Of a DNA stretch of 64,000 nucleotides, positions 1 to 11,575 are shown one piece after another. Position numbers and translations under genes: made by a program. Every line of letters starts with the position of its first letter. Position 1 is the first letter of the stretch. Source of the stretch: Amphibalanus amphitrite (Eukaryota; Arthropoda; Thecostraca; Balanomorpha; Balanidae); the NCBI RefSeq assembly GCF_019059575.1, contig NW_024881520.1, positions 1,302,001-1,366,000 of the forward strand. Direction: 5' to 3'. The notes beneath the pieces are model-generated. The model was not told the DNA's origin and searched no databases. It saw nothing but the letters and a program-made list of their open reading frames with translations.

Positions 1-1301
1 TTGTGCGTACTGTGTAGCAGCTCAGTGGGCGGCAGGTGGTTAAGCTCACTACGAGCTCGCAGAGGCGCGGGCCAAGCAATTTCTATATTATCAAACCGAC
101 TGTGTGTCAGCCATTACACCAGCAAAATTGCCAAGAAGACCGCCTGCTGCCGACTGAGCTGCCACTTCGCCGCGAAGCCGTCGCGACCGGCGATCTGCGC
201 TAGCTACTACCTGGCGTTGGTGAGCCAAGGCTTGTCATAGTCGCGTGTGGGCGAGATATCGCGCTCCGGGCTGCCTTGGCTGCAGGGACAGACGCAGAGC
301 AGGAGCGGGGGTGCCGTGTCAGTGCGTGTGGGCGGGTGCGTGCGCCGACCCCGGAGCTAGGCTAGGGGGACTACGGAGGCTATCACAGCGGCACACGGCC
401 GAACGAGCAGGACAATAACGACTACGGAAAAATCCTCTGTTCGTCAAATGAAAGAAATCAAAATGCATTAGCGTACAAATGAAATGGACAATGACGTCGA
501 AATGAACAAAAATACTAAATGAACGACATAAGTCGTGTCAAAAACAAATTTTGCACACCAAATGTAAAAGCAAAACAAAATGTTAATGTTTGTCATCCAC
601 CACTTGTTATCTGTTTGTTAAGTGTTAGCGCACTGTTCAGCGTTGCCGTGTTTAGTCCGATAGTAGCGGGATCAGCCAGATCCTTGTTATGTTACACCGC
701 CGAAGAAAAGCATGGATCCGGTTTGCGAGACTGAATGAACACCCGAGGAACGACCAGAAAGAGAGAGAGAGGACTTCGTGACCGGGGCCGTCGGCGCCGT
801 CCCATCGATCGTCACATTAGCTCAGCATTAGTAGCCATGTTATGCATCAGTAGGAGTTCAAACCGTTTTCCTTCCGAGCTGGACGGAATCCATAGCGAAC
901 CCAAGGAGGTTAGTGGGGCTGACCTGGCGCAGTCAGTCCCTGTAAGTACAGTAACGGCGACACTGAAAGTGCCATTTACCGAGCCGTCCCGAGTCGGCCG
1001 TATATATTACAGAAGACGCACAGCGTACCCTGAGTACGTGGTAACGAGTACCGAGTAATTAGTAAGCTGTACCGAGTACCTAGTATCTGGTATCGAGGAG
1101 CGATCCGCGAGAAACGAATGGAGAGGCCACAGACGGCCGACCACAAGAAGAGCAGAAAGAAATGGAGAGAAAACCATCACCGCGGTGTCGAGAGAGAAGC
1201 AGCCCACCAACACCAGTCACCAATCACCATCACCAAGCATAACCACCACCATCGGTCAGCGACCACCACCAATGGTCACCGGTGGTTGACGAGACACTCA
1301 C
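1..1301. other. Presumed intron downstream of micro-exon; no gene recognised
   Basis: The donor at 1300-1301 (minus strand, AG|GTGAGT) shows the spectraplakin transcript continues left, but I could not identify the next exon here. It would have to begin with one base completing a codon. The stretch holds degenerate GAGTA-type repetition (about 1029-1096) and a CAC/ACC-rich stretch (about 1205-1285). Plus-strand open frames are short and show no family resemblance. The GAR/EF-hand end of the gene probably lies left of the window. Confidence 0.5.
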
Positions 1302-1343
1302 CTCTTCTTGCCGGGCGATCCCTCGCGGTCAGGGCTGAACTGG
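1302..1343 (-). CDS. shot: Spectraplakin micro-exon (42 nt)
   Basis: On the minus strand the acceptor TTTTACAG precedes 1343 and the donor AG|GTGAGT follows 1302. The exon enters with one base and leaves with two. Exactly that completes the codon left open by the exon ending at 2631 (AG + C = Ser). The encoded peptide is S-QFSPDREGSPGKK, a Ser/Pro/charged linker that directly follows the last spectrin repeats and should lead towards the EF-hand/GAS2 region. Such a small in-frame exon is a candidate for alternative inclusion. The phase match on its upstream side is the main support, because the exon is too short for homology to decide. Confidence 0.75.
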
Positions 1344-2630
1344 CTGTAAAACAACCCGGGGGTACATTCAGTATGGTGCGGTATGACATACAGCCACAGG
1401 GAAACTACTGACAGACTGTAGTGCAATCTACAGCTAACACTGACTGGGCAGGCCATACAGCCGTACTTGAGCTATGTAGTAAATGGGGTAAGCCACAACG
1501 GAATCAGTGCAACAAAAATGTCAAGGAAGCTGAACACAAGTGACACCGCTACATTATGTAAAACTCTACGCACTGCTTGAAAAAGAATAAGGGCTAAAAA
1601 AGTAAAACATCGCAAAATGAATTTAAAACATGAAACACAAAATGAAGAACATGAAAAAATGTAGCACAAAATGCAAAAATAAAACGGTAAATGTAAAAAT
1701 CGGGGTTACAAATGATCTACTCAGGTGGTTAAAAACTACTACGAGAAAAAAGAAACGCAGTCTTCTACTTTTGTTATGGTAAATAAGCGATTTCCATAGA
1801 CGGAGAAATGTCGAAAAACAAACAAAATAATGTTACCGAATCTAGATAGAACTAAACTAATAGAACTAAGCTACATTGAGAAAGACATCACAGGGCACGT
1901 TGGAACTGATTCGTACGAAGATGAGCTGCAGAAACGTTGAAAATGACTCACGGGAAAGGATTTTAGGACGTCTTCTGTAGCGGTGCAATCACTGAGTTTA
2001 GCCGAGGAAACGGAGTGGCTAGGAAGGATATTTTGTCCAGGTCAGCTGTGGAAAAAAACCAAGGATAGGATCACAGAGTCACGTGGTAGAGGGAGGTGTC
2101 AGATGGGACGTGAGAGATGGAAATATAATGAGGGAGATCAGAGAAAAAGAGCGGCGTGCGTCATCAACCACCTACACCACAAACTACAGAGAGGCCCGCC
2201 CAGCGGGCGGCCACAGACAGGCTACGAGCGGTCAGTCAGAGACGGTTAGAGGCGAGCAAACGACACTGATACTGTCGGGTTAGGGTTACACACTACGGAT
2301 CGGCACCTGAGGCGGCGAACGATATTCTGCAGGGGTCGAGTCGGCGACGGACTGAAAAAGGCGAGAATGGCACACACTCAAACAACTGTCGCCTCTGGGT
2401 CTCCTCCTCTCACACGCCAAACATATACAAAACGAACACAAAATTAGCTCCAGTAACGTGCGACAATGAGGGAGTTCGGTCAAGGGTTGCCACGAACACC
2501 GACCTGTGTTATGACGTCGTCATAGGGTCAAATTACGTGCGTGTTCAGTAATTGGAGACACACAAACATCACATACACACAGGCAAGGGCATGCCGTGCG
2601 CGACCGAGCCTTTCCCTCAAACCAACTCAC
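1344..2630. other. Intron of spectraplakin gene
   Basis: This lies between the phase-compatible exons at 1302-1343 and 2631-4976. It is AT-rich around 1480-1960 and shows no splice-bounded open frame, RNA gene or recognisable transposon. Confidence 0.7.
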
Positions 2631-4976
2631 CTCTTGGCGCGTGATCCCTTGCGCAGACCCTTGTGCTTGGGTTTGCAGATGGCATCGACATCCGGCTGCC
2701 GAGACTGCAGGTCCTCCATGAACTCCTGGTGCTCCTGAATGAGCACCTCGATCTCGGGACGCTCCTCCGGCAGCGGCACCGGCTCCAGCTCGATCATCTT
2801 GTTCTCTCGCTGGCGCACCCAGCGCAGTAGTTCGTCGAGGAGCTCCTGCAGGTCCTTGAGACTGGCCAGGTGCTCGGCGAGACGCTGCTGCCGCTGCAGC
2901 GCCCAGCTGCTCACTTCCTCCCAGCGCGACTCGATGATGGTCTGCCAGTGCTTGATGACCGGTACGGCGTCCGGATGGGCCTTCTCGAGGATCTGGGCGG
3001 CCAGCCGGAGCGTGGCGTCCTTATCGCCCTCTCGGCGGTGCAGTTCGTCCATCAGTCGGCCGTGCTCGTCCGCCTGCTGCTGAGCCTCCTCCTCGGTGGC
3101 TGGCAGCGCGCCCACGAAGCGCAGCTTCTGCTCCGTGTCGCTCAGGTACTCCAGCAGACCGTGTACGTCGCGGTGCAGCGTCTCGGCATCGGCCAGCGCC
3201 TGCTGCAGCCGCTGACTGCGGCCGTCCGACGCGCGGATCACTGACGTCCAGGTGGTGGTCAGCTCGGTCACCTGAGTCTTGATGACGGCCGCGTCCTTCT
3301 TGTCGGCCGACTCGAGCAGCTCCTGGCCGGTCTTCTGGATGGACTCGACCTGCTGAGCGCGTCCCGCCAGCTCCTCCTCGAGAGTGCGGTGCTGCTCCAC
3401 CAGGTTGGTCACCGTGTCCAGGTCTCCGTGCACAGGCGCCTTCTCGTCCAGCTGGGCGTCCACCTTCCTCAGCCAGTCCAGCAGAGCCGTGATGGCCTCC
3501 TTGAACTGGCCGCTGAAGAGCAGAGCCTCCTCCAGCTTACGCTGACGCTCCACGGACTTGTTGCAGCACGTGTTCCACTTGTCCTTGAGCTCGTCCATCA
3601 TACCGCGGAGGATGGGCTCCTCCTCCTTGGGCGCCTTCTCCTTGACCAGCAGACGGCCCAGCTTCATCACCTGGTCGTACGCAGACTGCTTGCCGCCGAG
3701 GGCGCGCTGGAACTCCTTGTGCTTGTCCAGCAGCGCGCGGATCTTGTCCGGCGAGTTGCTGAGAGATGCCTCCGCCTCTTCCAGAGAGAAGAGAGCCTCC
3801 TCCAACCAGCCGCACAGCTCGGACCAAGAGTCGTGGAACTCCTTGGCCTCCTTGTAACCAAGATCCAGCGCACGCGTCCGCTCCGCAGACTTGGAGACGA
3901 CACGCTCCCAGCGATGCTGCACTGACGACAGCATGTTCTTGATGAGGATGACGTCCTGCTTCTGCGAGAAGTACTTGAGCTGGGTGCCCTTCTTCTCCAG
4001 GTTGAGCATGGTCTCGCGGTGAGCGCTCACCTCCTTCTGGAAGTCCTTGTGCTCGTCGATCTGGACAACGATGTTGTCCATGACACGAGAGGCCGGTTTG
4101 AGGTTGGTCAGCACACCCTCGGCGTTGGTCAGCCAGTCCACGAACTCCTGGAGTGCTTCCTGGAACTCGGTGGCCTCCTTCAGCGCGATCTCCAGCTTGA
4201 TCTTCTTGTCGTTGGCCCGGTTCATCACGTGTTCCCAACGCTGCTTCAGCGTCTTCAGGTTGTGCTTTAGGTTGGTGCAGGCACCCTCCTTGGACTTCTT
4301 GAGGTAGGCATCGCCACGCGTCAGCGCAGAGTCAACCTTTGAGCGGTTTTCCTCCAGTTCGGCGAAGAGCTCCATGAACCTCTCCAGCTGCTCCTTGGCC
4401 GTCTCCGGCAGACCTCCGACCGGCTTGCTGGTGGTCAGCGCGCCATCCAGATCGTTCAGCCAGAACAGCAGGTCCTGGATCTCGGTCATGAAGTCCTGGG
4501 CATCCTTGAGCGCAGCCTCGAGGTCACGCTGCTTGCCGCCCGCCTTCTCCTGGAGCTCGGACCACCGCTCGTTGAGCTGTCGCAGCTTGCGGTTGGTGGT
4601 GCTGGCGTCTGCAGACTCGCTGTCCGTCTCGATCAGCTGCCTGCCGGCGTCGTTCAGGGTGTCCACGGACGTCTGGTGCGCCTGGATGTCGTTCACCGAC
4701 ACCTTCAGCTTGGCCAGCTCGACCTCGATCACCTGCGGGTCCCCAAACACCGGACGCAGGCCGTCCAGCGTCTTGTCGGTGCGTCCGATCCAGACCAGCA
4801 GCTCGTCCAGCGCGTGCTGGAACTGGCCGAGTCGCAGCAGGGCGTGGTCCAGCTCGCGCTGACGCTCCACGATACCCTTGAGCAGGTCGTCCCAGCGGGT
4901 GTTGATGTCGGCCAGGGGTTGCTGCAGGGCGGCCGCCTGGTCCGGCGACGTACGCTCCATCAGCTCCTGAGCTTGC
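2631..4976 (-). CDS. shot: Spectraplakin exon: last spectrin repeats of the rod
   Basis: About 782 codons encode roughly seven consecutive spectrin repeats, the three-helix coiled coils that form the flexible rod between the actin-binding and microtubule-binding ends. The diagnostic helix-A tryptophans recur about every 110 residues (NTRWDDL, NERWSEL, KQRWEHV, QHRWERV, KDKWNTC, ESRWEEV), as do DWL/EWL-type helix motifs. The segment DLLFWLND...ALTTSKPVGGLPETAKEQLERF closely resembles the last rod repeats of Shot/MACF1. The acceptor is TTCGCAG before 4976 and the donor AAGAG|GTGAGT after 2631. The first base completes AG|G (Arg) from the previous exon, giving SLNR-QAQELMERT. The C-terminal tail CKPKHKGLRKGSRAKR is basic and leaves the coiled coil, consistent with the rod end. 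Confidence 0.95.
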
Positions 4977-5876
4977 CTGCGAACGACGGACAGCAGAGGT
5001 CAGTGGCCAATTGGCACAAACGTCACGGACTCACGCAACAGGGAGCAGAAGGTCTGAGGCATAAAAAACAGAAGTGTAAGTTCATTTGGGCTAAGCTGTC
5101 ACAAGAGCTCCGAGATATTTCCAAGAGGCGTAACTCACGCACCCAGCCACCGCTACCAGTGAAATACCCGTCATAGGCGACTTCTAGCCCGGTGTCACCG
5201 CAGCTCAAACTTCAACATTAAGTGAAATGCTGAACCCCGAAATCAAAATGAAGTAGCGGTGCTACAACGCAGCTTTGTTGTTTGGTGAAAACGAAAAAAG
5301 TAAGAAAGCATAATCATCAGCGTTGGAAAAACATCATTACCATGAAAAAATGAAAATGCACACAAAGGTAAGAAGTGAATTGGGGCTAGAAACCGAAGTG
5401 GGAAATGGGGTTTGCCCAGTGTTATCGGTATAGTAATCTCGGTGTTTTCCTACAAGGGAGACGCTCGTGACCAAACTCAAAGGCATGCTGCAACTACGGC
5501 GGTCTCGTGGCTAAAATCGCTACCAAGACAGCGCACTCAAACACTCAGGCACACTAAAGCAGCGAGCGCAACTTGCCTCCGGATGCTCCTGATCCCAAGA
5601 ACCGGAGTAGAAAACAGAGCCCAGAGGTTAGAATCATGGATCAACTACCATTCAGATGGAGAGATAGAGTTCAATAACTACGGGGAGAGATGAAGTAGAA
5701 TTTGACAATGCACAAGTGAAAAATAGAGCATGACACGAGTACCATACATCTAAAGCATTCAGGTAAACAGGGCCACTTAGCAAAGAGAACTATAGAGTGG
5801 GACTTTGCACAAATTTCACTGTACACCCGCCAAGCACATATTCACATTTACACCAGCTGTAAGTTGAACTGCTTAC
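4977..5876. other. Intron of spectraplakin gene
   Basis: This 900-bp AT-richer intron has matching GT-AG ends. Open frames on either strand here are short and lack coding character. No mobile element was recognised. Confidence 0.8.
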
Positions 5877-6483
5877 CTGTTGAGCGACTCGACCTTGACC
5901 ATCTGCGGGTCGACGTCGTTCTTGAAGTCCATCAGCTGTTTGATCTGCTTCTTGATGGCGTCGATGTCGGATCCGACCGGTCCCAGGTAGCCCAGGCGGT
6001 CCTCGGCATCCTCGAGGAACTCCATCAGACTCTGCATCGTCTCGTGGAATGCCATGGCCTTCTCCATGGCGTCAATGAGGTTCTCCTCGCGGCGGGCGTA
6101 CAGGGCCGTAATGTTATCCCAGGCAGAGTCCAGGTCAGCCAGGTTCTTCTTGACGTCCGGTTTCTCGGGCTCGCCGCAGACCTTCATCAGGTCGTGGCCG
6201 GTGCGACGCACCTGGTCCACCTCGGGCTTGGCCTGATCCAGCTCCTGGCGGATCTCCTGGAGCTCCTTCTGCTGCTCCTTGATGGCCGACGGCTCGATGG
6301 CCGGCGGCTCCTGGCTGGAGAGCGTCTCCTGGAGCTCTTTCAGGGCGCGCATCACGCCCTGCAGCTCGGACCAGAACTTCTCCGAGATGGCCAACGCCTC
6401 GTCCAGAGAGCGGCCGCGGTCGTTGGTAGCCGACTGCAGGTGGTCCCACAGGGTGTTCAGGCTGTCCAGCTTCTTCTTGATGT
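5877..6483 (-). CDS. shot: Spectraplakin exon: spectrin repeats
   Basis: The exon carries about 202 codons, bounded by the acceptor CTATCCACAG before 6483 and the donor AACAG|GTAAGC at 5877. It encodes DIKKKLDSLNTLWDHLQSA, EKFWSELQGVM, a linker with the EQQKELQEIRQEL helix, and DSAWDNITALY: about two spectrin repeats with the characteristic Trp positions. The entry phase (two bases, AC) joins the single G left by the exon at 6773-7103 to give Asp. The exit phase matches exon 2631-4976. Confidence 0.93.
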
Positions 6484-6607
6484 CTGTGGATAGCCAGAAA
6501 CAATCATCAGACTAAGTCCGGCATCGGGAAGAGCATAAAGCAGCGTGACCTCCAATTAACACCGAAATATCGTTATTGATTATCTAAGGGCATACATAAA
6601 AACTATT

Positions 6608-6671
6608 GCTAGCTAGTGACCTCTCGCTAGTGCTAGCTAGCTAGCTAGTGCTAGCTAGTGCTAGCTAGTGA
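6608..6671. repeat. Short tandem repeat, CTAGCTAGTG unit
   Basis: About six imperfect copies of a 10-bp unit rich in CTAG palindromes lie within the 289-bp intron between exons 5877-6483 and 6773-7103. A poly-C run follows at about 6745-6757. Confidence 0.85.
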
Positions 6672-6772
6672 CCGACGAGGTGCGCCGACCCATCAACCTC
6701 TCCGATCAGTCTTTGACACCTACTCTCGACGGAGATGACATGCCCTCCCCCCCCCCACCCGATCACACCCAC

Positions 6773-7103
6773 CTTTGACAGCCGGGTCGCCCTTGCCGGC
6801 CTTTCCGATGACATCAGCCGCCGCCTTTTTGACGGCGTCGAAGGCCGAGGCGCGCTTCTCGAGGTCGTCGATGATGGCGTTGTTCTCGGCCATCTGGTCG
6901 TGAATGCGGTCCGGGTGGGCCGAAATGGGCTCAGCACGGTCCACCTGGTCAGCCGTGTCCTTCAGCGCCGACAGCATGCCGTCCAGCTTGTCGGCGAACT
7001 GGGAGCACTCCTGCAGCGCCTCCTCCAGCGCCTGTTGACGCTCACGCAGCGCCGTGCGAAGGGCATTGTAGCGCACGTTGTCCGTCTCCATGAGGTCGGA
7101 TAC
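6773..7103 (-). CDS. shot: Spectraplakin exon: spectrin repeat
   Basis: The acceptor TTGCCCCCAG precedes VSDLMETDNVRYNALRTAL; the donor is AAAG|GTGGGT. The 331 nt hold one spectrin repeat (ALRERQQALEEALQECSQF, helix B/C with DQVDRAEPIS and DDLEKRASAFDAVKKAA). It ends with a single G that is completed in the next exon. Confidence 0.92.
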
Positions 7104-7268
7104 CTGGGGGCAAGCACGGTATCGGGTCAGACTCGAGGGTTCGGTTATCACAGTCCTACTAAGACGTTAAGTCAATAGCACGGTCCGAAAATTAAGTCAT
7201 CCTTACGCTACATTTCTCAGGGAAATAGTCTGTAATCCGAGGTAGCGCGATCCTCCCACAACTCTCAC

Positions 7269-7553
7269 CTTGCTGCTGTCCTCATCGGTCACCAGCCTGG
7301 CCAGCGCGGCGCCCGTCTTGTTCAGCTTGTCCAGCAGCGGCTTGCGCTCGGTGACGCTCTGCAGTAGGGTCTTGTTCTTGTCCTGCTGGCGGAGGATCTG
7401 GTCGGGCCGCAGAGCCGGCACGTCCAGCCGCATCGCCTCGTTCTCGGCCTCGTCCAGCCATTCGCTCAGCTCGCTGTGCGACTCGTTGAAGTGCTCAGCA
7501 AGCGGCAGCGCCTGCTCCAGAACACTGACCCGGTCGGCGGACAGCTTGCTCAC
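7269..7553 (-). CDS. shot: Spectraplakin exon: spectrin repeat
   Basis: This phase-0 exon of 95 codons has the acceptor TCTCGCTAG and the donor AGCAAG|GTGAGA. It encodes KLSADRVSVLEQALPLAEHF, then the ELSEWLDEAENE helix-A Trp motif and a LLDKLNKTGAALARLV helix C typical of a spectrin repeat. Confidence 0.92.
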
Positions 7554-7777
7554 CTAGCGAGAGGAAGAACGAATAGATCAGATCAGCCAGAGACGCAGCG
7601 CACGACAGAACCATCGACCGCCAGAAACACAGTAAGAAGTCATACGAAGAAATTATCTTCAGGACGAATAAAGGCGACAATTCTTTTCAATATCACCAAC
7701 AAGTGTAGGCTATCCTCACAAGAAATAGCCCGACGGATTCCGCATCATCCTCAAAGCGCATATCCACTCCAACTCAC

Positions 7778-8002
7778 CGTATCGGACGTATCACGGAGCT
7801 GGTCGGCCTTCTCGCGAATCTCGCTCACGTCGTCGTACTGAGCGGCGTCGCGCACCAGCTTCTTAGCGGCGCTGAGCACATCTCGCACGCGGCCCTTCTG
7901 TCCGCTGATGTCGTCACTGAGCGCACGTGCCTCCTTGAGCTGTTCGCGGATGGCCGCCGGCTCGGAGCCAGGGAGTTCGGCAGTGCGCAGCTGCTTCTCC
8001 AC
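7778..8002 (-). CDS. shot: Spectraplakin exon: spectrin repeat part
   Basis: Seventy-five codons, phase 0, acceptor GTACCCAG, donor ACG|GTGAGT. It encodes VEKQLRTAELPGSEPAAIRE and a KARALSDD-like helix, then SAAKKLVRDAA, consistent with helices B and C of a spectrin repeat continued by neighbouring exons. Confidence 0.9.
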
Positions 8003-8196
8003 CTGGGTACAAACATAGAGTCACAATCACATACACAGTCACGAACGAGCACAGCAATGCCACAAAGTCACAATCATATCCACGATTTCAAGCAAACAAT
8101 AATAAACATCTCTTATTATAAACATATTCTCACAGCGAGCAGCCAACAAAACACGCAACCACACGGCGCGGGTCTTCGCGCGGCGACCTGACGTAC

Positions 8197-8430
8197 CTGT
8201 TTGAACCAGTCGAGCAGTTCGTCGATGTCGAGCACCACCTCGCCGTGTCGCTGGCGGGCCTGGCGCAGACGCTCCGCTTTACGCTGCACCTGCTCGGCGA
8301 TCGCCTCGAAGCGCCGGTTATCGCGCGTGACGAGCGACTCGATGGTCTGCGCGCCGTCACCGGGAGAGATCTGACTGAGCTGCGGGCCGGCCTGGTTCAC
8401 CTGGTCCAGCAGACCGCGGTGCTGCGACAC
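8197..8430 (-). CDS. shot: Spectraplakin exon: spectrin repeat part
   Basis: Seventy-eight codons, phase 0, acceptor CATCGCCAG, donor AAACAG|GTACGT. It encodes VSQHRGLLDQVNQAGPQLSQ, RRFEAIAEQVQRKAERLRQA and the DIDELLDWFKQ helix-A motif of the next repeat. Confidence 0.92.
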
Positions 8431-8687
8431 CTGGCGATGACACAAAAGGCGAAAACGTCAGGCGATGGTGAGGCGAAACGTCATCATCTGGACTTATCCT
8501 AGACCAAAGGAGCGCAGATCCACTGACCACATGGTAAGTTCGGAAGTGATGAATAAATACAGACAATCCGTCCCAGCGATGTAGTTAATGCTCAGAGAGC
8601 GCCCCTATTATCGGTTGGATTGAGGTTCAACAAAATAGAGCGACATGTTATTCTGAACGCCGTGTATTTGGCCGGAGTTCTACCCAC

Positions 8688-8852
8688 CTCCTTCTCGAGT
8701 GTCTCCATGAGCTGTTCGGCGTTATGCTGCGAGTCGACCGTCTGCAGGGTCTGCTCGGCCGACACCAGCCACTCGGTGAGCTCGTTGTGCGCCTTGTGGA
8801 AGGCGTGCACAAGCGGCAACACCTCCTGGGCACTCTTCAGCAGCGAGCTCGC
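8688..8852 (-). CDS. shot: Spectraplakin exon: spectrin repeat part
   Basis: Fifty-five codons, phase 0, acceptor CCCTACAG, donor AAGGAG|GTGGGT. It encodes ASSLLKSAQEVLPLVHAF, then the NELTEWLVSAEQTL helix-A Trp motif and AEQLMETLEKE. Confidence 0.92.
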
Positions 8853-9472
8853 CTGTAGGGGAGAGGGGTGGAAGGTTCGTCAGGTCGCCACGCCATAAGG
8901 CACGTCACTGTCTTTTAGAACACTGAGCGCTGTGGTTCAGTAGTAGCAGGGCATTTTCGCCTTCTATACTGACATTATGCGGCCCGACCAATCCATAGGA
9001 GATACGAGACTGAACAAAGTCAGGGTTGGAAAAAACCCGGGTTTTTCATTAAAACCCACTGGGTAGTGGGTTTTATTCGGGTTTTAAGTGGGCTTTTTGG
9101 GTTTTTCATGTATGTTGGGCCGTTGAGCATAATATGTGTTCGCGTCACAATACGACACCTACCGTGACAGTAAACAATGTTGTTGAATCTGCACTGCAAG
9201 TAAAGATCATCGTTCTTTCTACAACCTTTATTAACAGCCTCATTACTTCAGTACATTTTGTGATGAGAGAACAATCGTCAACAGAGAATAGATTGAGGCT
9301 GCAATGTAATAATAATCACACTTTTGCATCCATCAGATGATGTAACTTCTGAACTAGAACGAGTTTCGATTACTTCTGAACTCGTTAACTATTTAAAGCA
9401 ATGGACTTTGTTACAAAGTCCCCAAAATATGTGAATACTTATTTCGCCAGCCCAAGCCGAGCAATAACTCAC
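8853..9472. other. Intron with a partial hAT-like transposon end
   Basis: This 620-bp intron contains, from about 9021 to 9108, a terminus-like sequence starting CAGGGTTGGAAAAAACCCGG. It is followed by repeated AAACCC/GGGTTTT stretches that can pair with each other. CAGGGTTG-type starts are typical of hAT transposon ends. No matching opposite end or clear 8-bp duplication was found, so the element looks truncated or decayed. The rest is AT-rich without features. Confidence 0.5.
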
Positions 9473-9628
9473 CTTGCTCTCCAGGTCCTGGTAGCGGTGA
9501 GACACCGAGTCCAGCTTGTCCTTGAGCTGGAGGGCCTCGTCGCTGGAGATGTGCTTCATCAGCTCTGCGCCAATGTCCTGCAGCTCCCGCTCCGGCTCAC
9601 GGTGGCGGTCTACGTCCTCACTCAGCTC
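9473..9628 (-). CDS. shot: Spectraplakin exon: spectrin repeat part
   Basis: Fifty-two codons, phase 0. The acceptor ACCTGTCAG precedes ELSEDVDRHREPERELQDIG; the donor is AGCAAG|GTGAGT after SVSHRYQDLESK. The HRYQDLESK motif is a typical end of helix C of a spectrin repeat. Confidence 0.9.
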
Positions 9629-10610
9629 CTGACAGGTCAGAGAGTACAGGTCAAGGGGAGCCTCCGAGCCCCGAGGCGGCACAGAGACGGCACATTTAAC
9701 AGCCAGCTGAACCAACTACCAGAGTCAGATGATTTTTTTTTAACGTTCTTACACGAATAGAAACATAATTGCAAAATTTTAAACCATAATGATGTTGCCA
9801 CTCGAGAGTCTCCATAAAAAGTGTCTTGAAGTTCTCAGCGTGTTAGGCATAGTAAAATAATGTTAAAACGTCAAAACTAATGTCATGAAGCACGATTGCG
9901 GCGAGCGGTGGTGCATGCAGAGTTGGCGCTCAGTAAACAATGTGGCAACCGGAGCAGGCCGGGTTCGTTTGTACAGGGAGCGAGGGAAGGCTGGTCCCAC
10001 TCCCGACGCCACACCAGCCGCCGGCAGTCCCGATGCCAATCCCAGTACCTCGGCAGCCTCTTTCAGTCGAAGCAGCTCGAACTGATGCACATCTATGGTG
10101 GTGTGGAGCCACTGTCCAAGAGAGGGTGAGGCAGATCGTCACCACACCGGGCGCCACCCAGGCCTCTCCGCCCAGCGCCCGTCGCCACCACATGCATCGT
10201 GCAGTCACGCATATATACAATACACTGCACACAGTGAAACACAACCTGTGCAATGTGCTTTGCATTCCGTGCCAAGTCACACGTGGCGAGATATGAGAAG
10301 GCAAAAGTTAGGTGCATCAGGCGTCAGGCAGTGAGAAGGGGCAGTGAACATTAGATATGCAGTGGAATAGGGGGTTGGAAGACGGCTTTCAGCTCATGTT
10401 ACAGCCAGGGTCAGGGCAGAAATCAAGTGAGAAGATAGGGGAAGCGAAGGTGTACACAGAGTAAGTAGTCAAAATGCAAAACACCAACATGCTGGGAATC
10501 CTGAGGCATTTATATACATTATACAGTGCGTGAACCACACATGGGTGCCGTGCTTCAGATGCAGAGGTTATATACACCCTCCCACGCCCTCCCCGAGAGC
10601 CGGGACTCAC
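9629..10610. other. Intron of spectraplakin gene
   Basis: A 982-bp intron. Open frames around 9930-10330 are low in coding character and lack splice-compatible ends. No repeat or RNA gene was recognised. Confidence 0.75.
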
Positions 10611-10937
10611 CGTCAGCTCCTCCAGCTGCTCGTGCAGCTTGTCCACGTGTACAGAGAGCACCTTGTACTTGTTCAGCTTCTGCTGGGTCTCATCCATCCA
10701 CGCCAGGAAGTCCTCATAGTTGAGCACCAGCGAGCGCAGCTGGGTGCCCGCCTGGCGCAGCAGACGCGCCAGTGTCTCGCTGTCGTCCACCAGCCGTTCG
10801 TACTGATCAGTGACGTCTCGCAGGCGTTCAGACAGCGCGGTAGCCTCCTCGTCGCCGACGAGACCGGCCAGCTTCTTGCCGACCCGCTTCAGGTCGTCGA
10901 ACGCGCCGCGCCGGTCCACGATCTCGGCGTGCAGCTC
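10611..10937 (-). CDS. shot: Spectraplakin exon: spectrin repeat
   Basis: This 109-codon, phase-0 exon has the acceptor GTGCTCTCCAG and the donor CTGACG|GTGAGT. It encodes ELHAEIVDRRGAFDDLKRVG, the DVTDQYERLVDDSETL helix and the NYEDFLAWMDETQQKL helix-A Trp motif, spanning the boundary of two spectrin repeats. Confidence 0.93.
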
Positions 10938-11235
10938 CTGGAGAGCACGGAAATGCGGTCAGAGGCGGCAAGGTTACAGAAAAAAGAAAGTCACAAGGAA
11001 CATTGTGCGATTCCGAAGTCTGATTTAGCTTTGGGAGACACTTAACTATCACAGATCATTCAATTCACTATAAACGTGGGAGCATGCGAGTTGATATAAG
11101 TATCCCGAGGAATATCAATGTAGGAGTTGAACCCTGACTGTAGAATAAATCATCTCGTCCCACCCGATTCCTACATGTTGCCTCTAGCTCAATGTGACTG
11201 TATGAAAGGTCCGAAGTAGCCATTGCGGGACTCAC

Positions 11236-11367
11236 GTCGTGCTCCTGGATCTTGCGCTGAATCTTTTCCTCGTCGGTGGGAATGGTCTCCATGTCCTTCA
11301 GCTTCCGCTGCATCTTCTCTAGCCACTGCACCAGCGGGTTGTTGGCGTCCTGGTACTCCTTGGCCAC
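11236..11367 (-). CDS. shot: Spectraplakin exon: spectrin repeat part
   Basis: Forty-four codons, phase 0, acceptor CTTGCCTCAG, donor CACGAC|GTGAGT. It encodes VAKEYQDANNPLVQWLEKMQ followed by a METIPTDEEKIQRKIQEHD helix, a helix A/B segment with the expected Trp. Confidence 0.92.
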
Positions 11368-11575
11368 CTGAGGCAAGACAACCATCAAGCTCAATAAAAG
11401 TTCGACAAGCAACAAACACTGGTGCCGCATCGCTACCGTTGACCTTCATGTAGCTACTAGCTACGCAATAAGTTACAAACCAGTCACCCAAAAAGCAGCC
11501 AGCAATGACTAGGTATCGTTCAAACAAGATGCGACCTTCCCTCCCGCTCCACGACGATGGCGGCCCTGAACGTAC

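Noticed and set aside
519-1411. Plus-strand frames of 70-107 codons at the left edge
   Set aside because: Composition is not coding-like, no domain is recognised, and one overlaps the minus-strand micro-exon.
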